Shown here: in pieces, positions 1 through 11,899 of the stretch | Layout: the number at the start of each line of letters is the position of its first letter | Numbering within the stretch: the first letter of the stretch is position 1 | Assembly: GCF_032854445.1 (NCBI RefSeq) | Contig: NC_088306.1 | Coordinates: 19,749,764-19,813,763, forward strand | Direction: 5' to 3' | Length of the DNA: 64,000 nt | Source: Liolophura sinensis | Taxonomy: Eukaryota; Mollusca; Polyplacophora; Chitonida; Chitonidae | Notes under the pieces: generated by a model | What the model was told of the DNA's origin: nothing | Databases searched by the model: none | The model's input: the letters and a program-made list of their open reading frames with translations, nothing else | Translations under genes and position numbers: made by a program

Positions 1-285
1 TTTCAATGTTTTCAGTAACAAGGTCTCAATGTTTTGAGTAATAGGGTCTAAATGTTTTCAGTAATAAGGTCTTAATGTTTTCAGTAACATGGTCTCAATG
101 TTTTCAGTAACAGGGTCTCAATGTTTTCTGTAACAGGCTCTCAATGTTTTCAGTAACAGAGTCTCATTGCTTTCTGTAACAGGCTCTCAATGTTTTCAGT
201 AACAAGGTCTCAATGCTTTCAGTAACAGGGTCTCCATGTTTTCAGTAACAAGGTCTCAATGCTTTCAGTAACATGGTCTCAGCGA
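1..285. repeat. 23-bp minisatellite in an angiomotin intron
   Basis: About 12 imperfect tandem copies of a 23-bp unit (consensus GGTCTCAATGTTTTCAGTAACA plus one base). The first GGTCT motifs are at 22 and 45. It lies in the intron after exon 12 and probably continues left of the window. Confidence 0.9.
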
Positions 286-413
286 TCGTGTAGTTATATA
301 ATGTCCTTTGTAATGTAAAGCAGTAACATGTCAGTTCTGTTCCAATGTTCAAACTGTCATACAGTGTTTAAAGAATTTTGCGAAACCATAGGAAGAACAA
401 ACTAAACTCTTAC

Positions 414-652
414 TTGTTTTGACATGTTTAATTGTTCCATATTCTTTGAAGAAGCCATGTTCAGAGGGTGAGCTCCCATCACTGCTTTCCCGACTGAGTG
501 GGCCGGCCCTGTGCGAGACAACCGACGGTCGCGGTGAGTGTAGCGGTGAACAGTAGATACTGTGAACGCTACTGCTACGTGTCATAGATGAACGCTGGAG
601 CACCTTGATCATTGCCTCTTTCTCCGAGAGCTGTGTCTCCAGTGATTTCACT
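414..652 (-). CDS. AMOT-like: Angiomotin exon 12, end of coiled coil and Ser-rich tail
   Basis: Acceptor GCTTCTCCAG after a run of T, donor GTAAGA. Encodes RVKSLETQLSEKEAMIKVLQ, very close to the vertebrate IKTLHAQIIEKDAMIKVLQ, followed by a Ser/Pro-rich stretch. Ends in phase 1, so at least one more exon lies outside the window. Confidence 0.9.
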
Positions 653-3600
653 CTGGAGAAGCAAAAAAAAAAAAATTTCACTCATTGAGGGACAAATTAT
701 GGTTTGACTGACTGCTTCAGAACGTGGAAGGCAAGTAAACCACCAACCTTTGGCAGGTGACTGATGAACTTACCCACATGTGACGTACAGGGATGCACAC
801 CATCTTGGTGGAAGGCGAATAAACCACCAGCCTTTGGCAAATTCAAGCATGTGACGCACAGATACACGCCATACTGGTGGAAGGCAAATAAACCACCAGC
901 CTTTGGCAGACGACTGATGAACTTTCTCACATGTGACGTACAAGGATGCACACCATATTGGTGGAAGGTGAATAAACCACCAGCCTTTGGCAGATTACTG
1001 ATAAACTTTCAAGCATGTGACGCACAGAGGTACACACCATATTGGTGGATGGAAAGTGGTCTTCAATGAACACTAGACTAAGCAAACGACCACACAAGTG
1101 ACACTGACAGCTTGTTCTCACTAAGGTCCCACGAGCTGTGAAAGTAGGAGGCTAGCTTGATATGAAAATAAATATAATCGTGACAAGATTCTCTCAGTGC
1201 CTTACCTGGCCTCTAACTCAGTAACTTTCCTGTTGGCCTGGTAGAGCTCCTCCATGTTTTTCAGTTTATCAGCTTTGGCTTCTGCGATGAGTTTCTCTGT
1301 TTCCTTTGAGCTATGACTCAAGGCAACAAGCCTTGCATCCCTGAAAGCAAACAAAAAAAGGATTTCATTTAAGTAAATGACATGATGTTTTGTCATGGGA
1401 TATCGTCAATTCAGGAAATATTTCAAAGAATTTTACCATAAGAGAAAATGGCAAGAAAATAATTAGAACCAAATGACATTAATTTTATATCAGAAAGGTA
1501 TCTGTAGACAAATACTGTAATTTTTTAACCTTTTTGCTTGTTTGCAAGACATTTATTCAAGCATATTCTGAAGGCATTAATCTGTGTTGACTGAAAAAAA
1601 TCATAGTTTTTGTGATCTGCCAATCTAACCAATGTAGTTTTGTGCCCAAAATCAAATTAAAGTTGCACAGAGAGTTGCTCTTTCATATACGAAAAGATGG
1701 AGGAATTAAGATACAACGCTTCTTTCAAGAAAAAGAAAAGAGACCAAAACTTACTTTGTTTCTCCTTCTAATGACAACTTCTTTGCACTTTCCTCCAAGA
1801 ATCTCTGTTCCCACTGAGAAAACATCACAAAGTTATTACTAACAATATGGAAAGCCATTCTACTTGCAACAAACAAACCAACCTCTGAAATAAAGAAAGT
1901 TACCCTGACAATGCTAATGTCCTGTATAAGACAAGTAATGTGGATGTTTGTTCTGTCTTAAGAATTTTGAAAGTGAATGTAGAGCAACTATTATCAAAGA
2001 TGTCTGATTTGTACTTGTGCTGGCCAGATAATACCAGAACTCTCCCCCATTTAACACTATGTGAAAAACTCAAACCAGTTTCTACAAAACAAATTGCCCT
2101 GTCAGCATTTTGTTCTTTTGTTCCAGATTAAAATTGCAATATCTGCTGCTTCCATGGCTTTGGACAATTTTTATCAGGGGAGGTAATGATTGCCAAAAAA
2201 ACCTTGACTATTTGTCTCACCTTTATTAACTCTCCTTCCAACTGTAAAAGTTTGGCATCTTTCTGGTGGCAAATCCTTCGTAAAGCCCCCAAATCTGTCT
2301 CATGTTCGGCTGACAATATACCAGTCATCCCAGACTAAAACACAAAAAAAACAGCCTGATTTAACAAATGAAGCCTGGTGTTTATCACATGCAGACAGGA
2401 TCTGCTGTGTATAAAAGTTAAAAAGTATCTATGCCAAATATGTACAATAAAGATCTCAACGAAATGTTCTACAAAACTGAAGTCATTCACAAGCAGATGC
2501 TTCTGAGGTCAGAATTTCAAGTTCAGTGTTGTCTTTAGTATACATATAGTGGAGTTCAAGAAGCTTCACTTACCTCCATTGACCTAAAGACATCTAGCTC
2601 TTTCTCCAGTTTATCCTGAAGTTGTTGTTGTAGCAACTCTCGTTTTTCACACGTGGACTGTAGAGCAACCAGAGCTTTCTGTAACTGGTCTACTCTCTCC
2701 ATGTACATCTGCTTTTTCTGACACTGCAAGAAGGATAGGTTATAAAATGTTTCATTGACTGTTTTGATTGACGCTTAAAAGATGCAGAATTGGCTGGTGT
2801 GAGAGACAGGCAAGTCTCGGATATGTCCAGCTTGAGACGAATTTTAGGTATGGCAGTTTTATTCAAAGGTGGCAACAGCCGAAAGATTTAACGTTGGAGA
2901 TCCTAGCATAAAAATTTATAAATGCATGACACTGCAGTTTGAACAAGGAAAAAGTTGTTGAGTACAAAAAAACGAAAAAAAAAAATAAAAAGAACATATA
3001 TTTTGATCTGTCTGATTGTTATCAAATATTTTTTCAAACATTCTTCTAGGTTTTCTTTCTAATATACACGCCTCTCATCACCCACGATAGGGGGTAAATA
3101 TTTCACACCATATGTAATGCCAGAAACTCCTTTTGGGACCAGCCCATAGAGCTCACCTCCTCTTCCAGCCGTCCCACGTTCAACTGTGCTTCTGAGAGTG
3201 CGGTGTCCAGCATGACAATGTGAGACTGTTGTTGTTGTAACATGGACTGATGTGACCTCAGCTCCTTGTCCAAACATTCATTGCTGGAATTCAACTCTTT
3301 ATCTGCAAATACAAACCCACAATTTGATTTTTTTTTTTTTTTTTTTTGATTGGTGTTTTACGCCGTACTCAAGAATATTTCACTTGTACGACGGCGGCCA
3401 GCATTATGGTGGGTGGAAACCGGGTACAGCCCGGGGGAAACCCACGATCATCCGCAGGCTGCTGGCAGACCTTCCCACTTACGGCCGGAAAGGAAGCCAG
3501 CATGAGCTGGACTTGAACTCACAGCGACCGCATTGGTGAGAGGCTCCTGGGTCATTACGCTGCGCTAGCACACTAACCGACTGAGCCACGGAGGCCCCCC

Positions 3601-6600
3601 CCACAATTTGAGGTGAAACTAGATACACTGTAATACAATATTACTACCAACCATTAAAACTGTCAAACCGCCCCCCCTCCCCCCCCCCATCAAAAAAAAC
3701 ACACGACTAGGGTCTCAAATGTTTGCCTGGGGATTATTTTTGGTTTGAACATTGTTTTCATTATATCATATCAATGTCTCCTGGTAGCAGGTTGGCAAAA
3801 AGGTCGAAATATTTATACAAGCAGTGCTGCCTCAGTGATACAGCATGCCAAAGACGCATACAAATTCCCACACTACAGACAAAGGGGCAGTACTCAGCAT
3901 ATCAGTCTTATCTCTAATGGTGCATTATATTATAAAAATTTCCTGGATCTGAATCCAGATCACAAACAAAATAAAATTGATTGGTGCTCTGCCTTGCATA
4001 AAACTTCATCCAAAATCTGTTGGATCATGTTGGATACATATAATAACAAATTCTCTATTTCATAAAAATGCATAATTATTTTAATGACAAATCCATACAG
4101 ACAAACCAACAAATAAATAAACACCTGCAAAAATATAACCTCCTTGGTGGAAGCAAAACAGGCTAACATGGAGAAACTTACTATGGGATAATGCTTGCAT
4201 AAGATCAGCTTCTTTCTGAGCCACGTCGCGCTGCATATCACTTCCACTAGGACTTAATCTCTGAAAAAAAAGACAAAAACATTTCATAATAATAATCATA
4301 TCATCATAATGTCATGAACTCCTGGTATGATCAAGCATTCCATCAGCAATTAGTTTGTTACAGACAACAGCCATTAAATTATACTTAAGCACCCCTGCAA
4401 ATAAACCATTGAGTTGACAGTTAATTTGCAAATGAATTTTATATTTGGTCAGAAAGGTTTTACCCTAGTTATTGGAAAGTTTTTAAAAGAAAAATATTAA
4501 CTACATCAAAAGTCTAAACTGAACAAACATACCTCATTCGTCGAACGAGAAACCATCTTCTCCAGTTGTTCTGGAAAGTAAATGTATAAAATCATGTAAA
4601 CATCTTTCTGTAGAAACAGTGATTTCACTTCAAAATTTCCTGCCTTAGAGAATTGAATGTTCAGACAGCTGAGCTTGACTGGGTCCTGAATACTGAAATC
4701 TTGTACACGGTTCTTTCCAACAGCAGTCACAATATCCGCCTATTTACAGTCTTCCAGTGTACAAAAGGCTGATTGTTGAAGCAACGGCTGACAGCTGAAC
4801 CTTATGCATTGCTGAACCCAAGGCTGACCGCTAAACCAAAGAATGATGGCTGAACCTATGGCTGATGGCTGAACAATAGGCTGACAGATGAACCAATGGC
4901 TGATGGCTGAACGAAAGGGTAATGGGTAACAAAAGGGTGACGGCTGAACAAAAGGGGATGGCTGAACTGAAAGGTGATCACTGAACCGAGGCTGATTACT
5001 GAACTAAACACTTACCCCTCAGCTGCCTGTTCTCAGACTTTAGCTTTTTAATTTCTTCCTCCATCCGCATTTTCAGGGCACCCTCGAGTCGCTCTCTTTT
5101 CTGTGAGGATTTCACTAAAGATTCATATGACTCATGTACTCTCTGAATTTCAAGTTCAAACTGAAATGAGAAATAAGCAAACCGTGTCAACTTACTGTCA
5201 CCTTGTGATCACATCCCACAAATGTTTAATGACTCTTGCATGACACATCACCTTAATTAACTTGTGAACTGGCCCCTTTGTTTATTTATTTGCATGTTAA
5301 TATATATGTACCAGTATTTACTTATTTATATGACTGGCGCACTCAAAAAATTTTCACTTACACAACATTTATCCGGCATACAAGCTGAGGAAACTGAAGA
5401 GCTCAGAGAAACTTTACTTTTTGTGAGGTACATTATAAACTTCACCTGAAGCTACAGTCAAAGTTAAACAACTATGTGATGGGTATGTGCAGTGAAAGAG
5501 CATTTCTGAAAAGAAGGGCAAGAGTTGTGTCCCTTGCTGAATTATTGGCAATGGATGCTTTTCCCTCCAGAGACTGCAATATGCATGGAAAATGAGATGG
5601 ATATATATGCTTCATGCACTATGCACTTGTCAACTTGGATAGAAATGGATATGGGTCTTGTATGACAGACAATGGTCTCCTGTAGTACCCCAGAGCAGAG
5701 TGAAAAGTGAGTGAGTGAGTAAGTGAGTGAAAGCTTGGGGTTTAACGTCCTACTTAACAATTTTTCAGTCATATGACAGTGAGTGAAAAAAACGAAAGGA
5801 TGATTCTTGCTTAGCCTAACATTTCGAATGGTATTTCGAACCCACCTTTTGTAGCTTAGAGACTTTGTGTTCATACTGGTTCAGCTCTTCCCTCAGATGC
5901 TGATTGTCCTCTGATAGCATCTCCACCATCTGAGATGCCCGTGTGGCAATAGCAGAGTGATCCCAGTCTTCAAGCTTACCAGATAGTTTGCTGAACAAAA
6001 TGTAAATAAAACATATATAAAATTTGATTGATTTCTTTGACTGGTGTTTTATGCCGTACTCAAGAATATTTCATTTATACGACTGCAGCCAGCAGACTGG
6101 TGGGAGGAAACCCGTGGCCATCTGCAGGTTGCCGTCCGACTTTAAGATGTATAGCCGGAGAAGAACCCAGAATGAGCTTGACCTGAACTCACAATGACCG
6201 CATTTGTGAACATACATAAAAAATCAAGGGTACATGTTTGTAGTTGTGGATTATATTGATAAAAGCATACATGTAGCTGCTGACCATTTGACAGGAAAAG
6301 CTACGCAAGTTTAAAGCAAACATCGCAAGACACTTTGTTTTCAACCGAATTACATTGTTGAACTAATGAGTTCAGTTAGAAATTGAATACATGTATATTA
6401 AAAATTGATTGGTCAAATCTATATTAGGTCAGGTTATATAGGTTTTGCTATAGGTTCAAAAATTTCATCACCAAATGCTAAAATTTTCTTTTCTTTTAGG
6501 CTATACATGTAAGTTAACCATCTGTGACAACATTAATCAATAATTTAAACAAATTAATTCAAATTTAATTATTTTACACTTTTCCATGACCAAAACACAT

Positions 6601-8134
6601 CTTTTAAAATTTACCGAATGAAAAAATGGCTCAATACATCAACATCTTTCCATAAGTCATCGTGATGATCATGTTGACTATAAAACACTCGTGAGTAGAC
6701 CACTAGTTAAGAAGCTATTTAATTAAACACAATCTCCCTCGTTACATGATATTTAAAGTTTTGCTCAGGTACTAACTTAACGACGCTAAGCACACAGACG
6801 AAGAAGTCAGACGAAAGCAGATTTTCTCTGGCATCAGCACCAGCATACCTTAGCTCCTGTGAAGCACCAACTTTTAAATCTCCTGACGAATAATATGGGT
6901 GCTCAGGTCGTGTAGTCTGTAGCGCTATGTAGCAAGCAAGTTCAGGCTGTGACCTTGAGGTCTGAAGGTCAGATTTGTCAATTAGTTCATATGACCTTGA
7001 TATGTCTTTGGCATCCATAGAGGGATTCCCCATGGAGCGATGTACTGGCATCCCTGGGTACTCAGGGGGTGGGGGTAAATGGGTATAGTATGTCACTCCT
7101 GGGGCATTCACACCCATGTGAAGCTGTTCTGTATTTTGCGTCCATAACTGATGTGAGTAAGCGGCTGGATTGGGACCAGTCTGGTACATTGCCAGTGGAC
7201 GGCTCAGTTCGTGTGGGGCTGTGACGTGGGGGAGGGACACTGCGTGAGTCCATTGCTGATGTGGGTCAGCACAAGTGGTGACCGGTGCCTGTATGTATTC
7301 CTGGCCCGTTTTGCCCACGAAGCTTTGGGGCATGCCGAGGCGTGCCAAGATACTGTAACCCGTGTCAGGGTCGTGAAGGTCAAGATTAGGGCTGAAAACA
7401 TTTTCCTGAGTATTCTCCTGGCCTTGGGGTTCCTGCCGCTGAGATGTGGAGAGGTTCTCTGACGAGGAGAGTGACACATCCGTACTCGTTTCACTGCCAG
7501 AAAAACTCTTCCTTGTGCCTGTAACAAAATTGTAAACATCAAAAAGTGTAAATATCTGCAAATCTACTTAATGCTAGGTTACACTGAATATATTTATCTA
7601 TTTGCTTGGTGTTTAATGCCGTACCAAAGAGTTTTTCATATATCACTATGGTTAGGGGATCTCCGAGCCAAAGCAACTGACTCAAGGCCGCAGCTGAAAT
7701 GCTCACCCACAGAGGAATTCATGCATGTGACCTCACTGGTCTGATAGTCACAGAGAGACAGCTGGTCGGTGAGGGCTCTACATTGTGTTTAAGTTCACTT
7801 TGTTGAAATATGAGATCTAAAAATCAAAGAAACTGAATATTTCTGTTCTTATAGAAAACTTTTCTGGGCTTAAGCCCTACTTAAAACATCTCAATTATGC
7901 TTTGTTAACACTTGATGTAAGCAAGGTGCTATGACAAAGAGCCCATGTGCATGTATGTTGGGCATTACTAAAAATGAGACAAAATGCATGACACCTCACC
8001 ACACAGAATTGTTACATAACTACTGGAAAATACTCTCCCCGCAGCAGGTCAAATTCATTCATACCTGGCTGGTACAGTTGCTTAGAGTGACCTGGGTATG
8101 GAGGTGGCTCCCTCTGTTGACAGGGCTGCTGCAT
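414..8134 (-). CDS. AMOT-like: Angiomotin family protein (AMOT/AMOTL orthologue), 12 coding exons, C-terminus outside window
   Basis: Scaffold of the Hippo and cell-polarity pathways. Family members bind YAP-type WW domains through PPxY motifs, bind actin and sit at junctions. I joined exons 8134-8065, 7518-6849, 5990-5846, 5160-5016, 4570-4533, 4260-4182, 3302-3157, 2723-2574, 2334-2221, 1813-1755, 1340-1206 and 652-414. Every junction is AG/GT and the phases agree throughout, giving about 663 residues. The N-terminal part is disordered with PPPY and PPEY motifs. From exon 3 on it is coiled coil that follows the vertebrate angiomotin order, including MVEMLSEDNQHLREEL, ESYESLVKSSQKRE, ALVALQSTCEKRE and EKEAMIKVLQ. 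The start is the ATG at 8134, preceded by an in-frame TAA nine bases upstream. The terminal exon with the PDZ-binding motif would lie left of position 1. Family assignment comes from remembered vertebrate sequences, not a search. Confidence 0.9.
697..1065. repeat. Tandem repeat with alternating 84/69-bp spacing
   Basis: The core AAACCACCAGCCTTTGGCA recurs at 737, 821, 890 and 974, giving spacings of 84, 69 and 84 bp. Open frames across it on both strands are repeat artefacts. It lies in the intron between exons 11 and 12. Confidence 0.88.
1206..1340 (-). CDS. AMOT-like: Angiomotin exon 11
   Basis: Acceptor TTGCTTTCAG, donor GTAAGG. Encodes DARLVALSHSSKETEKLIAE and KNMEELYQANRKVTELEAR. Helical and charged, before the final conserved coiled-coil strand. 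Confidence 0.88.
1755..1813 (-). CDS. AMOT-like: Angiomotin exon 10
   Basis: Acceptor TTTTCTCAG, donor GTAAGT. This 59-base exon encodes WEQRFLEESAKKLSLEGETK, matching the conserved angiomotin WEQKYLEE motif. Ends in phase 2. Confidence 0.9.
2221..2334 (-). CDS. AMOT-like: Angiomotin exon 9
   Basis: Acceptor GTGTTTTAG, donor GTGAGA. Encodes SGMTGILSAEHETDLGALRR and then ICHQKDAKLLQLEGELIK, equivalent to the vertebrate region ALMELLREKEERILALEAD. Phase 0 at both ends. Confidence 0.88.
2574..2723 (-). CDS. AMOT-like: Angiomotin exon 8, coiled coil
   Basis: Acceptor CTTGCAG and donor GTAAGT. Encodes CQKKQMYMERVDQLQKALVA and LQSTCEKRELLQQQLQ. It aligns residue for residue with the vertebrate KKKQVYVDKVEKMQQALVQ region, which fixes the acceptor at the first of two in-frame AGs. 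Confidence 0.9.
3157..3302 (-). CDS. AMOT-like: Angiomotin exon 7, coiled coil
   Basis: Acceptor TATTTGCAG, donor GTGAGC. Encodes NKELNSSNECLDKELRSHQS with MLQQQQSHIVMLDTALSEAQ and NVGRLEEE, corresponding to the vertebrate segment ending in KVVKLEEE. A full SINE begins only 25 bases upstream of the acceptor. Confidence 0.88.
3328..3600 (-). mobile_element. Full-length tRNA-derived SINE with target-site duplication
   Basis: On the minus strand it starts with a tRNA-like head (GCCTCCGTGGCTCAGTCGG as A box, GAGTTCAAGTCC as B box). A conserved central region follows, then a terminus AATATTCTTGAGTACGGCG and a poly(A) tail. Perfect 11-bp target-site duplications CCACAATTTGA lie at 3317-3327 and 3601-3611. 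The family resembles SINEs common in mollusc genomes. Confidence 0.92.
4182..4260 (-). CDS. AMOT-like: Angiomotin exon 6, coiled coil
   Basis: Acceptor TTTTTTTTCAG, donor GTAAGT. Encodes RLSPSGSDMQRDVAQKEAD and LMQALSH. Ends in phase 1, completed by exon 7. Confidence 0.85.
4533..4570 (-). CDS. AMOT-like: Angiomotin exon 5, 38-base micro-exon
   Basis: Acceptor ACTTTCCAG, donor GTATGT. Only 38 bases, giving REQLEKMVSRSTNE across the junction with exon 4. Phase is exact (2+36 bases), and it aligns with the vertebrate stretch that follows RDLRE. Confidence 0.85.
4770..5005. repeat. Short minisatellite (about 20-bp units) in an angiomotin intron
   Basis: Roughly a dozen degenerate copies of a GGCTGATGGCTGAACCAA-like unit, ending just before the exon 4 donor at 5015. 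Confidence 0.8.
5016..5160 (-). CDS. AMOT-like: Angiomotin exon 4, coiled coil
   Basis: Acceptor CTCATTTCAG, donor GTAAGT. Encodes FELEIQRVHESYESLVKSSQ followed by KRERLEGALKMRMEEEIKK, a conserved angiomotin segment. Ends in phase 1. Confidence 0.92.
5695..5800 (-). mobile_element. SINE 3'-end fragment (GTGA-tailed family)
   Basis: A (GTGA)n stretch followed by GCTTGGGGTTTAACG and CAATTTTTCAGTCATATGAC. It has the same 3' end as the SINE in the tRNA-Pro units (for example 21477-21807), but its 5' part is missing. Confidence 0.75.
5846..5990 (-). CDS. AMOT-like: Angiomotin exon 3, start of coiled coil
   Basis: Acceptor TTTTGTTCAG, donor GTGGGT. Encodes KLSGKLEDWDHSAIATRA and then MVEMLSEDNQHLREEL, closely matching the start of the vertebrate angiomotin coiled-coil homology domain, which binds lipid and scaffolds polarity proteins. 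Confidence 0.92.
6027..6212 (-). mobile_element. Diverged SINE lacking the tRNA head
   Basis: Matches the 3328-3600 SINE over its central and 3' parts (GCCGTACTCAAGAATATTTCA near 6053, CATGAGCTTGAC-like region near 6170). It ends before the tRNA-derived head, in the intron upstream of exon 3. Confidence 0.8.
6849..7518 (-). CDS. AMOT-like: Angiomotin exon 2, disordered region with PPEY motif
   Basis: Acceptor GTTACAG and donor GTATGC flank this 670-base exon. It is rich in Ser, Gln and Pro with LPPPPEYPG, a second WW-binding PPxY motif, at about 7076-7050. No globular domain is visible. The reading frame stays open about 130 bases past the donor into the intron; the donor was chosen because its phase matches exon 3. 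Confidence 0.85.
7590..7775 (-). mobile_element. Strongly diverged SINE remnant
   Basis: Begins with TTTATCTATTTGCTTGGTGTTTAATGCCGTAC, similar to the SINE 3' end, and decays afterwards. It lies in the intron between exons 1 and 2. Confidence 0.5.
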
Positions 8135-8187
8135 ATTGAGTTATCTCTCCTGGTTCCTAAGGCTATTTTGCTCTTCAATCACCTTCT
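8065..8187 (-). CDS. AMOT-like: Angiomotin exon 1 (start codon exon)
   Basis: Acceptor TTTCAG before 8187 and donor GTATGA after 8065. The ATG is at 8134-8132; bases 8135-8187 are 5'UTR with an in-frame TAA. It encodes a short glutamine-rich start followed by REPPPYPGHSKQLYQP, which holds a PPPY motif expected to bind WW domains. It ends one base into a codon, completed by exon 2. Confidence 0.85.
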
Positions 8188-11100
8188 CTGAAATGATTGA
8201 ATAGACTAATAGATTAATAAACTTGATACAAATCTAGACATAAATTATAAGTGAGTCATCATCTAAAAATTACCTGTTTTGGGCCACCAATGACATATTT
8301 TCAGACTGATAAGGGATGAAAGCCTAGAGTCTGGGTCTCAAAATATTTTATAGCACAGTTATCCAATCCACATCACCCGAAAACCAGGTTCAATGACATT
8401 TTTTATGTGAGATGGTATATGATAATGTATATGTGCTTGTGTCCAAACACACCTCAAAACTGCTCTATAAATGTACACAGTTCATGTAAATACATCAATC
8501 TACAATTTTTAAGACATTTACATCTTGTAGTCAAAAAAACAAAAACCTGTCATTCTTGAAAATCTGGGTTATTCTGAATTAGTGATATGAACAAATGGCC
8601 AATCAATATTGATGACAACATGAAAGGTACAGCAAGATGAAAGAAAGTTACAACACTAAATACCATGTACAAGAGGGAGAAAAAAGCACAGAATGTCTTA
8701 ATTTTCTAGATCAGACAGTTCTGAAAGTAATTCAAATTCATCAAATTTGAAAATTTCATAATAAAAACAAAAGGGATATACACTTCACCACAACTTGGAG
8801 TAATTCAGTCTTAAATAAATGTATCTCTAAAAGCAATCTAGTCGTGAATGAATATCAATTCAAACGATGCAAAATTCTTTTCATTCTTGTGAAAATTAAA
8901 TTAGCATTTATTTATGTAGCAGTCCTCAGGGTGTTCATTCAGTTTGTCATGTTTAATTTAACACACCTTCTGAACAGCTGAAAGATTATAAAGCAGGTAG
9001 AAACTCCTGTACAATAATATTTTCGGTACTGGTTTATCAGATTGTGACATAACCATGTCTTGCTCCTTAGACAATTTAGCCCATTATCAATTATTATGAA
9101 ATAAGCAGGATTAAAGACTTTTTAACTGTCTTTTCAATACTTTAAAATCAAAATCAGGGATTCTCTTTTTTAAATTTCATCCTTTAAGTTTGAAAATCAA
9201 TGAATCTTTTTTTCTATCTTTGATCTGGAACAATGAACTTAAAATGACCCTCAAAAATTTCCTTAAGGAAAATGAAAAATAGTATCTGGAATATGGTTAC
9301 ACAGTTAAACAAAACTAACCATCAAATGCTCTCTCATGATATGAGGAAATGAAATGCAACTTAGATAAATTACCGTTATCTGTAGCTGTTCATTTACATT
9401 TTGATTACTGTCATAATGAGAAGCTAAATTTTCTAACAGTATATACTTGTATGAATTCATGTATGGATGCAATATAATGAAAGCCCCGGGGGTCATCTGA
9501 TGGCGGGGGTGGGTGGGGGGGAGGGCTCTGGTGAGGTAAGCAAAATGAGTATTTCCTCATTCGGCATCAAGCAGAGAAATGTGATCTAAATTACATCCGA
9601 AACAAGCCTTAAAGTTCCTAATTTTTGATGATGTTTTAGTAAGGACATTATAATCATAAATTTGACTCACTACAAAAATTGAAGATCACTGGAAAAACTG
9701 TGGTTATGGTTAACCGTTTTGTAAATCAGGATGATCAGGCTATAAGGCAGACAAATAGGATGTCTACGGTACTAAGACTACATTCCAATGGCTCGAATGG
9801 CATTTTAATTAGCTTTTGATGCATAAGAAGAGCTCTTTTTTCAATAGAGATAAAAATGGTGATAATGCCAGATCCTTTGTGGTTGATATGCTAGACCAAG
9901 ATGCAAGAACTCATAATTAAAACTCCAACTAACATGTACCATGAATTTATAATTAACCATGAGCAAAAAAAAATAAATAAATAAAATGAAGGAAAATGGA
10001 AATGAAGAAGCCGTAAAGAGATAACATAGTACATATATGACAATGACTAACTATTCACGAAAGAGGGTCCATAATGTGGGAAACATAGCAGAAAACAGAA
10101 CAAACACTTTAATGCCTTTAAACACTTACATGTATTTTCATAAACCAAAAGATATAATAGTAAACAGATTATTTTTTCCCTTATTTTAAAAGTTGGTCAG
10201 CTTCAGGACTCCCAAAGTTTGAAATCCTTTTTAGTTACTTACAGAAAACACTCTTATTCAACTGACTGATTAAGGTCTGGTATAACAATTGTACGTATGA
10301 TGACAGCCTGATTCTTCAACCTTTTCAACCAATGCCATCAATATTTTGAAACTTTCTGAGAGAACTATGGCATGTAGAGAAATAATCTGGCCAGTTTTAT
10401 GCATCATGCTTCCATAGGTTTAGCCAGGGGTGGGGGGGGGGGGGATCTCAATGTCTTTGAAACGCCCTATTCTGACAAAATTAACATGGGAGAGATGAGG
10501 AAAATAGGAGAAAATTGGTAACGAGACAACCTGATTTCAAATTCTGGCTAAATCTATGCTTGTTTCTGTAGTGACACATACAAATAATCATTTGCACAAT
10601 AATTGTATACATAAATTCCACTAAAAAAAAGAGTAATTTGGGGGTTGAAGAAAAATTTGGTCAAATACGGAAAATTTAATTTTCAGGGACTCTGACTGCA
10701 CAAGTTCGAAACATCATAAAAATCCACTAATCTTCCATTGTTTTAATGGTAGCTACATGTACTACACAAATTTTGACCTGTAACATTACACCCAATTGGT
10801 ATTTCAGGGGTCTCAGGAGTTCATGTATATTTTATATAGGCCTAACAGGGTGGGGGCTTTTGTAAAGCTAAACGACGTGATTTTATGGTAGGTTTCAACG
10901 CCATCATTCAGTTGATAGTCAGTTCCTACAATTAATTATTCTTTAATTATTATGTCCAAATTAATAATAATATAATAAAAATATGCACTTAGACGCATTA
11001 TCAATACTTGTGTACAACAACCGTGAGGTATAATTCAGTTATCGTTTGATCAGTCGATGACAGGCTACTGACTGGAGACAACATAGGTGCTTCGCACCTG

Positions 11101-11571
11101 AACTGGTACATACATGTAACGTGTCGTGTAGGCCCAATAAACATATGTTCATTGCACACATGTTGTAACTTATTACTAGCTGTAACTGATAAATTGCTGA
11201 TGAGATAATCCGTATCTGTCTGCAATGCTTAACTTAAAATTTCAACAATTCTTGAGAAAAAAAAAATTTCTGTGTTAAATCATTTTGATTTTTGTGCAAC
11301 GGTTTCCGCGCTAAACGCCGCATTTTAGTCACCATAAAACTGAACTGCACACAGGAAAGGCTGGTATTTCAAACAATGTCACAGATGTCTCAACCCGTTT
11401 TCATAATTGAGCGTAACAATGGGCAGATCTTAACAAGAGGCGCTTGGTGATTTAGACAAAACAGTTTGGAGTAACAACAACAACGCCGCTGTGTAATACA
11501 CATGTAGTACCGTACAGTCAGTATCCCATAAAGTGGGTCGTGGGTGTTACGCTATTGTATATTGCACTTAC
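8188..11571. other. Long first intron of the angiomotin gene, no other gene seen
   Basis: AT-rich sequence with simple A and G runs (for example 9505-9525 and 10431-10443). No open frame, splice-flanked exon, tRNA or clear repeat could be supported on either strand. Confidence 0.6.
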
Positions 11572-11850
11572 CTGCATATTGTAAGTAAATCCAGCCAAAC
11601 CACTGCACATGCGATTTAAAGATGATTTCAACCACTCCGATTTAACTTTGAAAGTTGTCCAAAAGGTGTAATTTTCTTGTGTTTTCCGCATTTAACAACG
11701 GTGAATCCTGTGCTCGGAGATATCCCACCATAAACAAAGATGGCCGCCCCTAAGTATGTCAGGAATTTCCCTGCCGTGACGTCACAGGGTGAATTCCTTT
11801 TCGGCTGACCGAGCATACAGCAGGGGTCTAAACACACACAGTTTACATTT
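11572..11850 (-). promoter_or_regulatory. Probable 5'UTR exon and promoter region of the angiomotin gene
   Basis: On the minus strand a strong donor (GCAG/GTAAGT) lies at 11572/11571, and no coding exon can be placed upstream of the start exon. The exon is therefore likely non-coding and spliced to the acceptor at 8188/8187. Around 11740-11752 the sequence AAGATGGCCGCCCC resembles a YY1-type promoter element. The transcription start is not defined; the right edge here is a guess. Splicing would create a four-codon upstream ORF (ATG CAG AGA AGG TGA) across the junction. Confidence 0.45.
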
Positions 11851-11899
11851 CATCGGCACGGCGAAGATATTCCCCGGGCATAACAGATAATAGAAATGA

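Noticed and set aside
697-1121. Overlapping open frames on both strands with Pro/Trp-rich repeats
   Set aside because: They are produced by the 84/69-bp tandem repeat; no start context, splice logic or homology.
7211-7462. Plus-strand open frame opposite angiomotin exon 2
   Set aside because: Antisense shadow of a well-supported coding exon.
7931-8191. Plus-strand 86-residue open frame
   Set aside because: It covers the angiomotin start exon on the opposite strand and has no splice or homology support.
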